Below the pieces are notes generated by a model that ran no database searches, was not told the origin of the DNA, and was given only the letters and a program-made list of their open reading frames with translations. From NCBI RefSeq assembly GCF_021155775.2, contig NC_060237.1, positions 10,627,832-10,691,831 of the forward strand: DNA of 64,000 nt, in the 5' to 3' direction. Each line of letters opens with the position of its first letter. The first letter of the stretch is position 1. Origin of the DNA: Neodiprion pinetum. Its lineage: Eukaryota > Arthropoda > Insecta > Hymenoptera > Diprionidae. A program made the translations under genes and the position numbers. Of this stretch, positions 1 to 12,193 are shown piece after piece.

Positions 1-272
1 TTACGTTTTTTTTTTCCCCCCTTCACCCGACACCTCTCGTTATAGCTGTATACGAAAATACTTGGAAACTGACATACAATTAAGCGCCGATGTTCCGATA
101 GTCATAGATTCTATGATTACAGGGCCTTATTTGCGCGAACATAACGATTAGATACACACATCTGACAATCTCCAAGTTTCCTATAACCACTTTACACACA
201 GCTGTAGGTATCTAACCCGGTAACAAAAGCGAATATAGTTGGACAGGACGTGTTGCGTTAGGCACGATTAGT

Positions 273-276
<4 letters not shown>

Positions 277-313
<37 letters not shown>

Positions 314-484
314 TCGTCTTCTTTTTCTACTTATTATTTCTATTCTATTTTTCACGCGTAGCCAGGGAAAAAAGTGACGCAAAAAAAAAAACAAACTTGA
401 GAAGAAAAAAAATCCTCCGCCTTTATACCGCAAAGTAGGTAACACTCCGTTCGTTTTACCTATCTGCGTCGAAGGCCTCTCTCA

Positions 485-522
<38 letters not shown>
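277..522. repeat. Two (TC)n microsatellites
   Basis: Pure or nearly pure TC runs lie at about 277-313 and 489-522, separated by A-rich sequence. There is no gene signal here. Minus-strand open frames across them are Arg/Glu-rich artefacts of the repeat. Confidence 0.95.
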
Positions 523-528
<6 letters not shown>

Positions 529-883
529 GTCTCACTCTCCGTAACCAACGAGGCTAGAACTTCCATTGGTAAGCCATTTGTGTTCGACGATTTAGTGCGG
601 ACTGTTAAATTTTCATTCGCCACGAACGATTAACGTTGAAACAATAGTATCGTTCACACGGAATCCCCTTCCAGCTTCGAATCGTCACCCGTGTATTCCT
701 ATTTTCTCCCGACTAAGTGAAGCTTTTCACGGTACACAAGTCACGTATTTACGGCTGCGGTGGTCAAATCACGAGCGCATGAAAAGCTCTTAGCAATGAC
801 AGTTGATTTCGATTCAAATCGTAATTGTACACATAACTAAGTATGTTATATACATATAGGTTGTGTATATATATATATATATT

Positions 884-1513
884 GGGTGTTTCGGAAATAA
901 ATAATTAACGGTTTTCCACCGTGGCATCCCCTAATAAGTTTGTTTTGATCAGAAGAAAGATTCTGTCAGAAGATGACCGTTTTAGTATTACGTGGAAGAT
1001 CGAGCTCGGTTGATTTTTCTCTTAGTTACATTTCTTTGAATTTATGAAGTATCGTGAATAATTTTTATTGCTTCCATCAATCGCAATATCAATTTACGTC
1101 AGAAAGAAGACCCACGGTTCATAACATTAAGTATCTAGTTGATGTTCCGAGAAGTGTATCTGACGATCTTTTCGTTAATAATTCAGTCTCGTAAAATAGT
1201 TATAATTTAATATGAACTTTTAATTTAGAAGAATAAGATTAATGGATGACATATTATTCTGTTATGGATCGAGATCTTTGGGTTGAATATAAATGTCAGG
1301 AGAGAAACAATAATTGAAGTGCTACAACGTGTTTCTTCACAAATTCAAAAAATAAAATAAAAATGTGAAAACGAAGGCGGAAAATCAAATGAGCGCGATC
1401 TTCAACGTAACGTAGCACGCTCATCTATTGACATAATATTTCTTTTTACCTACACAAGCTTTACAGGGGATGCCACGGTGGAAAATTGTAAGTTATTTTA
1501 TTCCGAAACACCC
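884..1513. mobile_element. Short non-autonomous DNA transposon (MITE-like) with 49-bp TIRs
   Basis: 884-932 and 1465-1513 are inverted copies. Both outer ends read GGGTGTTTCGG and both inner ends read TTTTCCACCGTGGCATCCCCT, with a few differences and one offset between. The interior of about 530 bp is AT-rich and has no ORF. Flanks are TA-rich (TATT on both sides after a small asymmetry), so a TA-type target duplication is possible but not resolved. It lies in the castor intron downstream of exon 4. The superfamily is not assigned. Confidence 0.8.
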
Positions 1514-1525
1514 TAATATTGTATA

Positions 1526-2033
1526 CAGAGTGTCTAGCGTCAAAGATATATTAAATTCTCTGACATTTGAAAATAATACACATTTTCCAGAACACTTTTC
1601 TACCTAACTTTACCAACAAATTCACTTTTTTCGTACAAATTATTTCAAAATTAGACATCAAATGTACCCATCGTGAGTTAAAATAGTCCAATTTTTCTGT
1701 CAGTTCAATTTTGCTTAAACTCAATTTTGTATCAAAAAGTACTCCAATTTTAAGAAACTAAGGGAAGATTAGGATTAGCCATTCTTTCTCAACACAAAGG
1801 TAGAAACATGAATCTGAGTTTTGACTGTTTTCAGTACTTCTTCATATTTTTCATAAATTTTACACAGCACTCAGCATATCAAACTCCTCCAAAAATCATA
1901 ATTTCCGTCACTTATACTCTTTTAGCTTTAACCCCCTAAATTGTCTCCCGAAGAGAACTATTTTCTACATTTAAAAAAATCCTACGGTAGTGAGGAAGCA
2001 AATGTAAAAATTCCCCGACAGCTAGACACCCTG
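1526..2033. mobile_element. Second short TIR-bounded element, 12 bp from the first
   Basis: The left end CAGAGTGTCTAGC (1526-1538) and the right end GCTAGACACCCTG (2021-2033) are inverted with one mismatch, and both are followed inward by a GTC. The interior is about 480 bp, AT-rich and without an ORF. No clear target duplication is visible. It may be a separate MITE inserted next to 884-1513, or a relic whose ends are only partly preserved. It starts only about 110 bp beyond the donor of castor exon 4. Confidence 0.55.
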
Positions 2034-2144
2034 AATTTACAATGACTCACCAACGACTTCATTCCTTGTAATTCGAAGCTTCATTTATTGTCGAACGCGA
2101 GATATGAAAAGAGGGAACAATGAAATAAAAAATCTGCGTCTTAC

Positions 2145-2482
2145 CCTTTCTTCGACGTCGTCTCGTCGTACGTTTTGGAATAGAACGGAACCCATTTGCG
2201 CCAAATTTTGTTGCAGCAGCTGAGCGAGCTGGGGATGCTGAGTTAGGATGGCCGGGTTTTGCTGTAGCAGCTGAGCGAGGGCGGGATTCTGTACGAGTAT
2301 TTGACTTAGCGGTGAATTCTGTACCGCGTGTAATTGCGGCGGGAAATTTTGCGGGGCGTGATTCGAGGTTTGACTCGACTGCGACAAACTCGAGGCGACA
2401 TTCTGCCGCGGTGGACTCTGCGGCGTGTGAGGAGGCGTCGGTGGACTTCCAGGCGCCATTGAAGACGAGTCGTTCATCTTTC
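2145..2482 (-). CDS. cas: castor coding exon 4 (residues 268-380): Pro- and Gln/Leu-rich repeat region
   Basis: The acceptor TCTATCAACAG ends at 2483. The first two bases, GA, complete a Gly codon with the last G of exon 3. The donor AGG/GTAAGA at 2144 leaves in phase 0 toward exons outside the window. Residues 279-292 (GSPPTPPHTPQSPP) hold five S/T-P sites, so proline-directed phosphorylation is plausible. Residues 322-363 are an imperfect repeat around N-P-x-L-A-Q-L-L-Q-Q-N, a glutamine/leucine-rich stretch typical of activation or scaffold regions. The second codon here is ATG (Met270) with A at -3, so an intragenic promoter could yield a shorter isoform starting in this exon. Nothing after residue 380 is visible; reading through the donor adds only 19 codons before a stop. 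Confidence 0.75.
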
Positions 2483-5400
2483 CTGTTGATAGACAAAAGC
2501 GAAAACAATAACGTTAGCCAGGTCGGTAGGTAGTCACGTCCGGAATGCTCTTCCCATGCCGTCCGTGCTCTACGGAATACATTTCTATCATTATTATTCT
2601 TGTTGTTGCTGTTGTTATTTTTCATTTCGTTTTGTTTCTCAATTCCGTAACACACGCTTGAAACGCACTGCGCGGCATTATAATACGCGTAAGTACTTCC
2701 GTTTTGCCCTACGCGTGCAATTAACTCTTCAAACTCTACGATCCTTGTTCGTTTATTATCAGGTATACGCACTTCCGTGTAGTATCTACGATATTTTGTC
2801 ACGTGGAACAAACAAAATTCTGTAAATACATTCCGACAGAAAATTGCCGGAAGACCTGCGGAGACGATTAATACACCATCTCGCAATACTTCCGCCTCCT
2901 CTCGCCGCACGCACACACACACGCACCTTTATAGGATGTGCAATACGCACGTAACACAATTACGATTAAATTCCAGCGTGAAGAGAAGAACGTCAGAGTT
3001 CCGCTTTCAACCGCCGAGTATACGAAGAACTCGATTTCGATTCAATCAATTGTAAAGTCACGAACCATACGCATATTCCTTTTATATACTCACTGTCTGT
3101 CGATGAAAAGAAAAATCCAAGAGGAGTGCTGCGGGAGTTACAAAAGTCGTGGAAAATAATCGATGCGTCTCTTTCCCCGAGACGGAAAAGTTTTCTTTAT
3201 TTTCGCCAGTTTATTGAAAAAGTTTGACAACCGTACGCGTGCCGCTTGCATGTTGAAAAGTACCGAAAATTGACGCACGCGATGCCGGATCGCCCTGAAA
3301 ATTATTTCGCAACTCACCGAGGGTGAATTGAATTCGAGGTGAGTGCGAGGTGGAATTCGCGTTTCGCGAATAATAATAATAATAATAAGTTGCCGCGCTT
3401 GTATCAGCATACGTGGCGGAAAATGTGCATTTGCAGGACCCACAATTCTCCGCGTCCAATTCCAAGGTCCGTCGTTTGGATCGCGCGCGATTGATCGAAG
3501 AGTAAAAAGAGCCGAACGCTGGTGTAACGCGAATTGTGCGAACAGTTGCTTCGCGAAAAAACGTCAACTGCTAGACTAGATTGTCCGGAAACCGAATTGT
3601 ATATTCGTTATTTCGTTAACGTGCGAAATATTTTGCAAATACTAATTATATTTCATTCTCCCCCCTCTCGCACGTATATAATCTAGACGCGGTGTGCAAA
3701 AAATCTGTCAAACATTCTACGGCCACGATCCAATCGTAAAAATATTTTTACGACGTAGATAAATAACCGCGAACAACGTTTTATATCGACCGAAAAAAAT
3801 GGCGGAGGTGCGAATACGATACGTGAGTAAAATGAAATATGTTGAAACGGACGAAGATGCGTGGTAATATAATTATAAAAAAAAAAACAAAAAAAAAAAA
3901 GTAAGAATACAAAAAGTGAACACAAATTCTGGTAAAAAAATAAATAACCAGGAAAAACAAAAATTATATCCGACTATTGGAAGGATAAACGGATCTTATG
4001 TGCAATGACGATGCAGTTGAAAATATATAGCACGACTTTCTCCGAAAGTCTAGTTCGATCCAGAAAGTGAACCGAATCACCGGTGCCGATATTGCAGTAG
4101 AGAAAAAAGTCTTGGCTAGCCAGAATCTCGTCGTAGATGTTAACCTAGACGCGTTGCGCGCAAGACTGACTTTCGGAGATTCCGAGATTTTGGAAAGCAG
4201 GGCTGTAAGGAGCGGGGTTTCCGAATGGTGGTGGGGGGAGGGATAGGGTGCCGTGGATCCCTTCCATTGGCTGATTCGGACGAAGGGTGGTGACCAAGAA
4301 AAACGGCATCGTATAGCCGAAGCCGAGGAGACCAAGGGTGGGAAAGATGCATGCGCTCAGCGTGATGTTCAGCCGCATCTCGGGGTGATTTTCGTCCGAA
4401 TTGAGACGTTTTCAGCGAAAAATTTGAGGATTCTCTTTTTGTGCCGTTTCCCAGTCGAGTTACGTATTCGAGTGTTATAAAGAGAGTTAGTTTTTACCGG
4501 AGGAAACTTACTTAGGCCTGCACGGTTTGGTAATTTGGTTAATTAGCGTCTAGTGTAATTATACTAATCGGAACCCTGTTATTAGGCTGTATCTGCGTCT
4601 TCGACCACGCTGAGTGCCGGAGGGCCAATTGAGATGAGATTTTTGACGAAAATTGACTGTCGCAAAATTAGAGTGAAGCGAACATGCTGACGAAATAAGC
4701 TACTAATTATACACGTATACCTGCTCCTAGTTTTTACAAAATCAACGGGTTGTCCGTGTCGAGTAACCTGCTTTCGTGTTAAATGAAATTTCCCCACCAC
4801 TGTTTCATCAACAATTGGATTCATAAATAAGTAATCAATATTTATTGTAAAATAATTAATCGAGTATCATCTCGCCTTGGTGAAACAAAAAAAAAAAAAA
4901 TTATAAATAAAAATAGCGCAGGTTTAAAATACTGTCAGTTCATGAATTTGCCACCCGAACAGAACGAATTTATAAAAGACTCATTTCGTCACGTAGTTAC
5001 ATTTACAATGCAAACGATTGAAATGAAGTGATCTGACATAATGTAAAGGGAGAGAAAAAAAACCCTCGTCGGTTGAGGTTTGAGTAAAATATAGAACGCG
5101 TAAATGACTTTATGGACATGTCTGGGCTGCAGATGTAGAGCATTATATGCGGATAGCATTCCGATAAGTGTACACGGTGAATTGTGAGCTCGTTAAAAGA
5201 TTGCCAGCCATATAGAATGATTTAGTCACTTAGAAGGGTGAGTAATTTATTCGCATACAAATTGGAATCGTAGATATGTGCGGCGATAATCATAGTCATT
5301 GACAATTCGCTGCCATAATATACCTTGACTCGACAAAGAGGATGAAAAGAAGAGGGCAAAACAATGAGCGATAATGAAAACAGTACGAATCGCTAATTCC

Positions 5401-6510
5401 ATTATCGTTCTAATGTAAGTTCTGCGAAGAAAAATATTCCGTATTTATGCATCGAATCTGCAACACATCAACTTGACATCAGCGCTGATCGAGTATTGAG
5501 TCACGGTGAAAACGGTTTAACGCTCGATTCGCAACTCTGCGGCAATAACGGAATACCCGTTAACGAAGAAAATAATATGCCTGCATATGTATGCGTAAGG
5601 ATGCGAGAGAAAAATTTAAGGAATCGGCTAGACCGTTCAACGATGCAGGGATAAAAAGGAAGAATAACCGGGAAGAAGCTGGGGATTGAAAAAGTGGTAA
5701 GCCTAAGAAGAATACGTATGCATACATATACACGCACACACACACACGTACGCATATATCCTTCATTTTTTGATATAAACGATAAACCAACACGTTCTGC
5801 GGATGGGGGGGGGGGTTGTATTTCTAATGCCTCTTAGGCCGCAGGTATAATATGAGGAATATCAGGTTAGGCCGGAGGGCTGCGCTGCCAGCTCCGAGGC
5901 TCCTGAGAACTGAGCTAAAGCCAAAGCTCATATACCTGTCTACACGCCACGTTTGACCCGACCGGTAAAAAAAATTGGGACTAAAACGGGAAAGGGGAAA
6001 GGCAAAGTCCCCTGCAGGGGGCCCCAAAAGAGAACCCAGCCCAGAGACCCCCGTGGGGCCCCTTTTTCCTCATTCCTTGCTTATCTTATTTTTATTTTCC
6101 CTTTTTCAGTCGAACGCGTTGATCGATGATTTGGCAAAAATTACGCCGGGTAATTTGGCCCGGTGCGATAATAACTCAAGAGATAATTTCGTTCGTTCCC
6201 ATAGATATAAAAGTCCTAATAATCATTGGCTAAAAATTGTGCACGTGCGTCTATTTGAACTTTGTTACTCCAGCTGGATCGTCGTGTTCTTTAATTACGA
6301 TCTTATTTTTATTTATATATTTTTTTTTGTATTATTTATTTATCTTCCACGGTGAAAAACTGTGTGAGAAATTATGAGTGTACCGTATTTCAAAAGTTGC
6401 GCTTTAAATCGAGGCAATTTTTTTCACAGTGCTCGCGGTTCGAAACGACGCCTCCGCTGCGGGGCGTCTGTGTTTCTCTCGTTTTAAAACATTTTTTTAA
6501 TACAAGACAG

Positions 6511-6514
<4 letters not shown>

Positions 6515-6549
<35 letters not shown>
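6515..6549. repeat. (AG)n microsatellite
   Basis: A run of about 17 AG units within the long castor intron, followed by interrupted GAGA sequence to about 6565. Confidence 0.95.
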
Positions 6550-6554
<5 letters not shown>

Positions 6555-9500
6555 TGAGAGAGAGTAAGACGGCACGCTGGTACGCACGTGGGATCGACTA
6601 CTCAATCATTATCCGAGAATCCAGAGTTAATTCTCGGGATGCCTTAGAATTTTTAATTTCAAAATCATGTTACTCCTTTTCTGACCTCCTCGCTCCGAGG
6701 AACGTCGGATTGTTCGGTGCGCTCCATTAATAATAATTAAGATAACAAACGACTAACGATTTTTCAAGAAAACTGGGATACGGTGACGCGCCAGCTGAAA
6801 CTGGTTTCGAGGACGGGACGGCTTAAAAATTATCTCGCGCAGCCTCGCACCGCTTAGATAAACCATTTTCAAGAAATCCTCGATAAGATTTTTGTCAATT
6901 GTTAAACAATCGTCGCTCTCCCTAAGAATACGATGGTCTTGCTAAATTCGTGGCAATCTTACGCTAGGTGTTTTGCTGCAGTCCCACAAACGTGTCTATA
7001 AAATCTAGACGTTATTAACGTCGGTTAGGAAATCGTTGAAAAAATATTACTTAATCGAGCGATTGGGAAATTTGGTAATTATGTAAGTGTTCAGTCTGAA
7101 ATTTTTTCTTCATTTCACAATTCGTGAATTCCAATTTGCTCAGTTTGATCAGTTTTTCCGTCATCAAAGATCCGCAAAGTTTTTCAAACGCTGCAAACGA
7201 GCGATTAAAAAAATTAAACGGACATACAATATATCTCGGAATCAATTTAACGTACCGACGAAAACACGTGTGGATCGTTTCGTCTCATCTAATCACACGT
7301 TTGAAACATTCGACAAACTTTTAGTACAGTTGATTACTAGAAAAAATTCTGATACGTTACCGAGACGAGAAGCCGAAGGCGATAGGCTTGCGAAGAAGAA
7401 TGGCTGTAAACCCGACAGCGATCACTGACAGACATCGTCGAGATTTTCACGAGGTACTTAACGGGAGAATGGGGCAAAGGGGAGAGGACGGGAGGGGGGT
7501 AGCAGGTCAACGACATCGGTTCAAATTTCAAATTTTGCGCAGGGAAATCGGTTAACCCTCCGGGGCGTTGCGGGGCCCCAATTTTTCTCACAGGTTAAAT
7601 CGAGCGTGTCCCCTGAGTCTTCGGTGGCGCAGGTAGCCGTGCGCCAAGTTTCGTCTACCTGCACGCGCCCCGCCCGATGCGGAAAACGGAAGATTACGTA
7701 AAAGTATGAAAGGCGGCAGGAAGGCGAAGGGCAACGTAGAGAAAGAGGTTTCCGCACCGGGGAAACGGGTGAAACTGAGTTAATAGTTGGTAAAACGGTA
7801 TTCACCCGGTGACCCGGAGGTTATTTTTTCTCCCCGTTAGTTTTTTACACCGTACGATCTTCTCTCCTTATAGCGTCCTTAGTCTTTTTTTTTTTTCTTT
7901 TTCTAATTTTTTTCCAACGTTTTCTCTTCGGATTTGTAAGGGTAGAAGAGTTCGGGGACTGAAAAAATTCCTACTCCTGGGATAGGGGTTGCCCTCCGAC
8001 GACGGGACCCGGAAATTTGAGTAATCGCTGGTCGTTCAACCATTCAAGACGGCACACGGTCGTCCTCGATCAGCTGCGAGACGGACAGGCGTTGTATCCA
8101 CTCGACGCTTCGCATGTTCGCCTTCGCCATGAGAAAGAACCAACGACGAATTTTCACGGGTTTGCACGGCTGCTGTTCGCAGGATTACAACACTGTTTCA
8201 TCGAATTTTTTTCCAAACTAATCGCAACACGTAATAATCGACACACTCAACGACGCCTTCGACGATTTTTTACCACGCGATATACGAAGTTATCTCAATC
8301 GAGGAGATTTTCTCTTCGCGTGTCGAGTAATGTGCGATCAATTTATTTCTCAAAATCGATTGAAAATGGTGAGTTCGGAACGTTTCGTTCTTTAACAGAG
8401 CTCGATTTACGATAAGTTGAAACGAACATGAAAGTCATATTCCTTGCGCTAAATTGCGTAGATGATCTTACTTCAAATACAACTAATTTCAAATTTTCAC
8501 CAATATTAAAGAAAATAACCTAAAATTTCGTAGCTTGTCCCAATTTTGCAGGATAGTAGAGAGCCTCGGTGAATTGAATGGCGTATCGAAGCATCGATTC
8601 TTCATACTTTCCTAACTTTTCTAATCGTTCTTCGCGTTTTATGGTTTCGCGCAAACAAAAGTCGAATCTCGTATCGGCATTGTTTCCGAGCACCTCAAGA
8701 GATATGGGTACCAATCGTCGGAGCATAATGGAAAAGCTGCACGAGCTTATCGGTTCGGTAGATTTTTCATTGTTCCGTTTGGTTGTTCTTGGTCGTTTTA
8801 ACGCGAGTGTATCAAGTCTTTGCTGTGCGGAGACGTAGGAGCGAAGGTGTAACGTACACTCGTACACGTGATATATTCACACCCATGGCTCTGCGATTAA
8901 TTCGTACGAACCAACGTTACTAAGGTTGTAAAGATTGAAAATCAATTCCCGCCCCGTCAGACTTTTAAATTCCAACTGCGATTCTTCCTAATACGATCCT
9001 CATACAAGCAGGCACGAAACTGTGTCCGTGACTCTCAGCTGCAGGCAACGCACTTACGACTTCTTCGTATACAAACGCGAGATGTTGAATGCGCAGTGTT
9101 AAAATCAATTAGAGGCGCTCCAATTGTTCCAACTATGCAAAGAGACTGAATAATTCTCATTATACCGATAATTTTTCGACCAGCGTTTCTATTTTTAGGC
9201 TAAATTTTACGCGTCTATGGTTTTCGTTCGCTAATACGGTAATTTCGATTACACGCATCAAAGACTAGTTTTTATTTTTACGGGACTAATTTCGGGAGTT
9301 TTCAGTAGAGTGTCAACCTAGACCTGACAGTTCATTGGCATATCAAAATAGAAAGGAATAATGAAATTGCACAAAAACTACATTCTCACAGTTTCAATAT
9401 TTTCTTATTGACCTCACTGTCTTTAAATTTACACACGATTGCATATACGATAAACGTTAGAAAGACTGGGACAAAAAAAAAAAAAAACAAATTAAAAAGA

Positions 9501-11532
9501 AATGTACGAGCTCGCGAAGAACCCGCGGGCATACAAAAAAAAATAACAAGTATAGAATCCCTTCGGTCAATTTATGCTACTATAACCGTTTCGAAATTGC
9601 TCAGACTGATTAGTCGTTTAGTATAACTCGAGGTCGATGCTTCTCGCGTTTCCCCCCCTTACGCATACACACAAACACACGCACGCACGTGCGCACCATA
9701 GGAAACTGTATATCTAGATTGCACGCAAGAGCGTCGAATCGGAGAATTCAAAGTACAGTCGTTTTATTTGCTAAAATGCAATCCAACGCGATCATGCGCC
9801 AAATGCTCCTCCATATTTTTTTTTTTTCACAGTCCCGCGGTTGATGCAAGAATATGAATATCATAACTTCACAGGCATAATATATACATGTGTATATATA
9901 TATGTATATATGTATAATACATACACGGGTATATAAAACGCGCAGCAGCGCCTCCGCATAGGAGGCAGGAGTAACGAACGAGGGTATAATGCGGGATTTG
10001 ACGTTATACATGATGGTAGGTAGCCGGGACCGTGACTCTGATTAATATGGGACAGAATATTTTGTAAAATTGGACACGGTTATTCACCGAGCGGCGGATG
10101 GTTTTCAGGTTGAAATATCCCCAAGTATTAGGTTTCCAAATTTTAATATTTGAGATGAATCTTATCCCCGAACGACGATGACTTCTCAGGTCAGGTAGCC
10201 GCACCGCCGGTTTGTAGGATACTACCAGAGATAAAGAGTCTCGGGTCCATTTTTAACACCTAACAGAAGTTTAGATGAAGCACCGCGATTATACGAACCC
10301 GACATCGCATTCTATATGAGAAATAAGAGGCCGTTACCCTTTGTTCCAGACAATTTTTTATTGACTCAAATTCTGAAAAGGGTTAGGCGACGCGCCGCGA
10401 GGAAATACTGATAAGAATAATAATGGCGACAACAATATTAAATAGGAAACAAAATTGACAATAAAAAAAGAAAACACCATCAGTAAGAAAATACGAAAAC
10501 GGTCCGTTGATTTTCGCAGAGATTCATCGACTGGGAACAGGCGATAATGTCGGCCGAAATGTGTGCGACAACGATGTCAAAGATAATAACAACAATAAAA
10601 TTAACAGTAATCATTACCAGCCAAGAATTTCTCCACGGTGCACGCAGCGTTCGGACAAGTTGCCTGCGAGGGGAGAAGGTGAGAAGGTGAGAAGGTGAGA
10701 GGGAGAAAGAAATAGGGCTATATATGCGGCATGCTCATTTTTTTTTCTCGCGCCCGTACCCGAAAACCCTTTTATGCCCTCCAAGATTAATTATCTTCCA
10801 TATTCAAGAAATGAAACGAGCCAAACAAAGGCGAGCAAGTCCCGGCTTCGGGTGCATTGCAAACGGTTATAATAATACGCGGACACGTGAGAGATACGAC
10901 GGATAGACACGCGGTATTATATACACGGCACTAAACCCGTGAACATTCGGATACGTTCCCTGCACTCCCCCGTTAATAAGCTCGAAAATCAAACGGATCG
11001 TATTATTCGTTAAGGCGCGCGGGATGCGGGCAGAACAGGCTGGGCCCATTTCGTTGAAACATGACTTATCGTTAGTAAGCAGCAAGCGGTACGAGAATCA
11101 ACGTACAAAATGACGAGAGGAAAGATCGTTGTTGTTGTTGCTGTCGTTGCATTTCGCTCTCCGCGGGTCACCGCATATTTTACAAAAATCTCTCCGTATC
11201 GGGGCCTATAATTCGCGATATTGAATCCAGCAAGCGATACTGCAGCGACACAAATATCGTTAACCGTAAAAAACAATGCCAACTCCTCGAGAGTCATCCT
11301 CTTAAAATTTCACAACAACAGATTCTTCCCTTACGTTTCGTTTCTTCGGCCTCGTTATAATTCTCTTTCTTTTTTGCTTTTCCGTAAACTTTACTCCGCA
11401 CCGTACCGGAAACTGGAAAATTGTGTGAGCGGGCGGACCGTATTTCCTATTACGCTACACCCATTTGTTTCTACATACGCCGTAATACATTCGTGCATCG
11501 CGTATCCTTGCGGAGTAGGGGGATCGGGTTTA

Positions 11533-12193
11533 CCCCCCCCCCCCCCTCCCTCCCCCACCCGTCAAAGACACCGTTGTTTCTTTTGTCTCCGGTCAACGAA
11601 TCACCCGAGATATTATACGTATGTACCATATAATACGCGCTTACGTGCATACGGAGCGAAAACGAAGGAAGAGAAAAGAAGAATAAGAAGAAAAAAAACC
11701 GAGATTTGAGAAACAAAAAAGGTATGGAAAAAGAGGAGAGGAAGAAAAAGAACGAAAACATTGGTCGGGGTACCAATATGGCGAGCAGCGGGGTGCCACT
11801 ATCGCTATAGGAATCGTTCTTCTATTGTTTGAGCTCGAAAACGGGAACGATTCCTCCACGTCACGCTCGAAAATTTGAATTTTCTCGGCTCTCTCTTTCT
11901 CTCTCTCTCTCTCTCTCTTCCCCTCTTCATCCCCCCCCCCCCCCCCCCCCTCTCAAATACACCTTTCCTTTTCTTCGTCTTCCTCCTTCTCTCGTTCTCT
12001 CCCTCTCTCTCTCTCTCTCTCGCCTCGACCAAGGGGTCATTAGCGGTTGGATAAAAAGTCGACACGTAAGATAACTCCCGACGCGTTAAAGCTTCATTCT
12101 TCGGCGGCTCGAACTTGCACAAGCTTCTCCGACTTTTGGGACGAACAGCGAAGATATTTCCTTTCACTCTCTCGCTCTCTCTCTCTCTCTCTC
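11533..12193. repeat. Pyrimidine-rich cluster: C-runs and (TC)n tracts
   Basis: A C14 run at 11533-11546, a (CT)n tract near 11890-11920, a C20 run at 11931-11950, and (CT)n tracts near 12001-12021 and 12165-12193. All are on the same strand, so the minus strand (the castor sense strand) is purine-rich here. No coding evidence. Confidence 0.9.

Larger units (their letters stand above)
1..2144 (-). other. castor intron following exon 4 (partial)
   Basis: From the donor at 2144 to the window edge no coding segment with an acceptor/donor pair is seen on the minus strand. The stretch holds the (TC)n tracts and the two short TIR elements; the rest is AT-rich non-coding sequence. The remaining exons, including the zinc fingers, must lie to the left. 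Confidence 0.6.

Noticed and set aside
2059..2922. 287-codon minus-strand open frame overlapping castor exon 4 in another frame
   Set aside because: It is the shadow of exon 4; the castor frame is fixed by phase-matched splice junctions, and this frame has no supporting signals.
7550..7580. TTAACCCTCCGGGG resembling a piggyBac end
   Set aside because: No matching inverted end with TTAA was found nearby.
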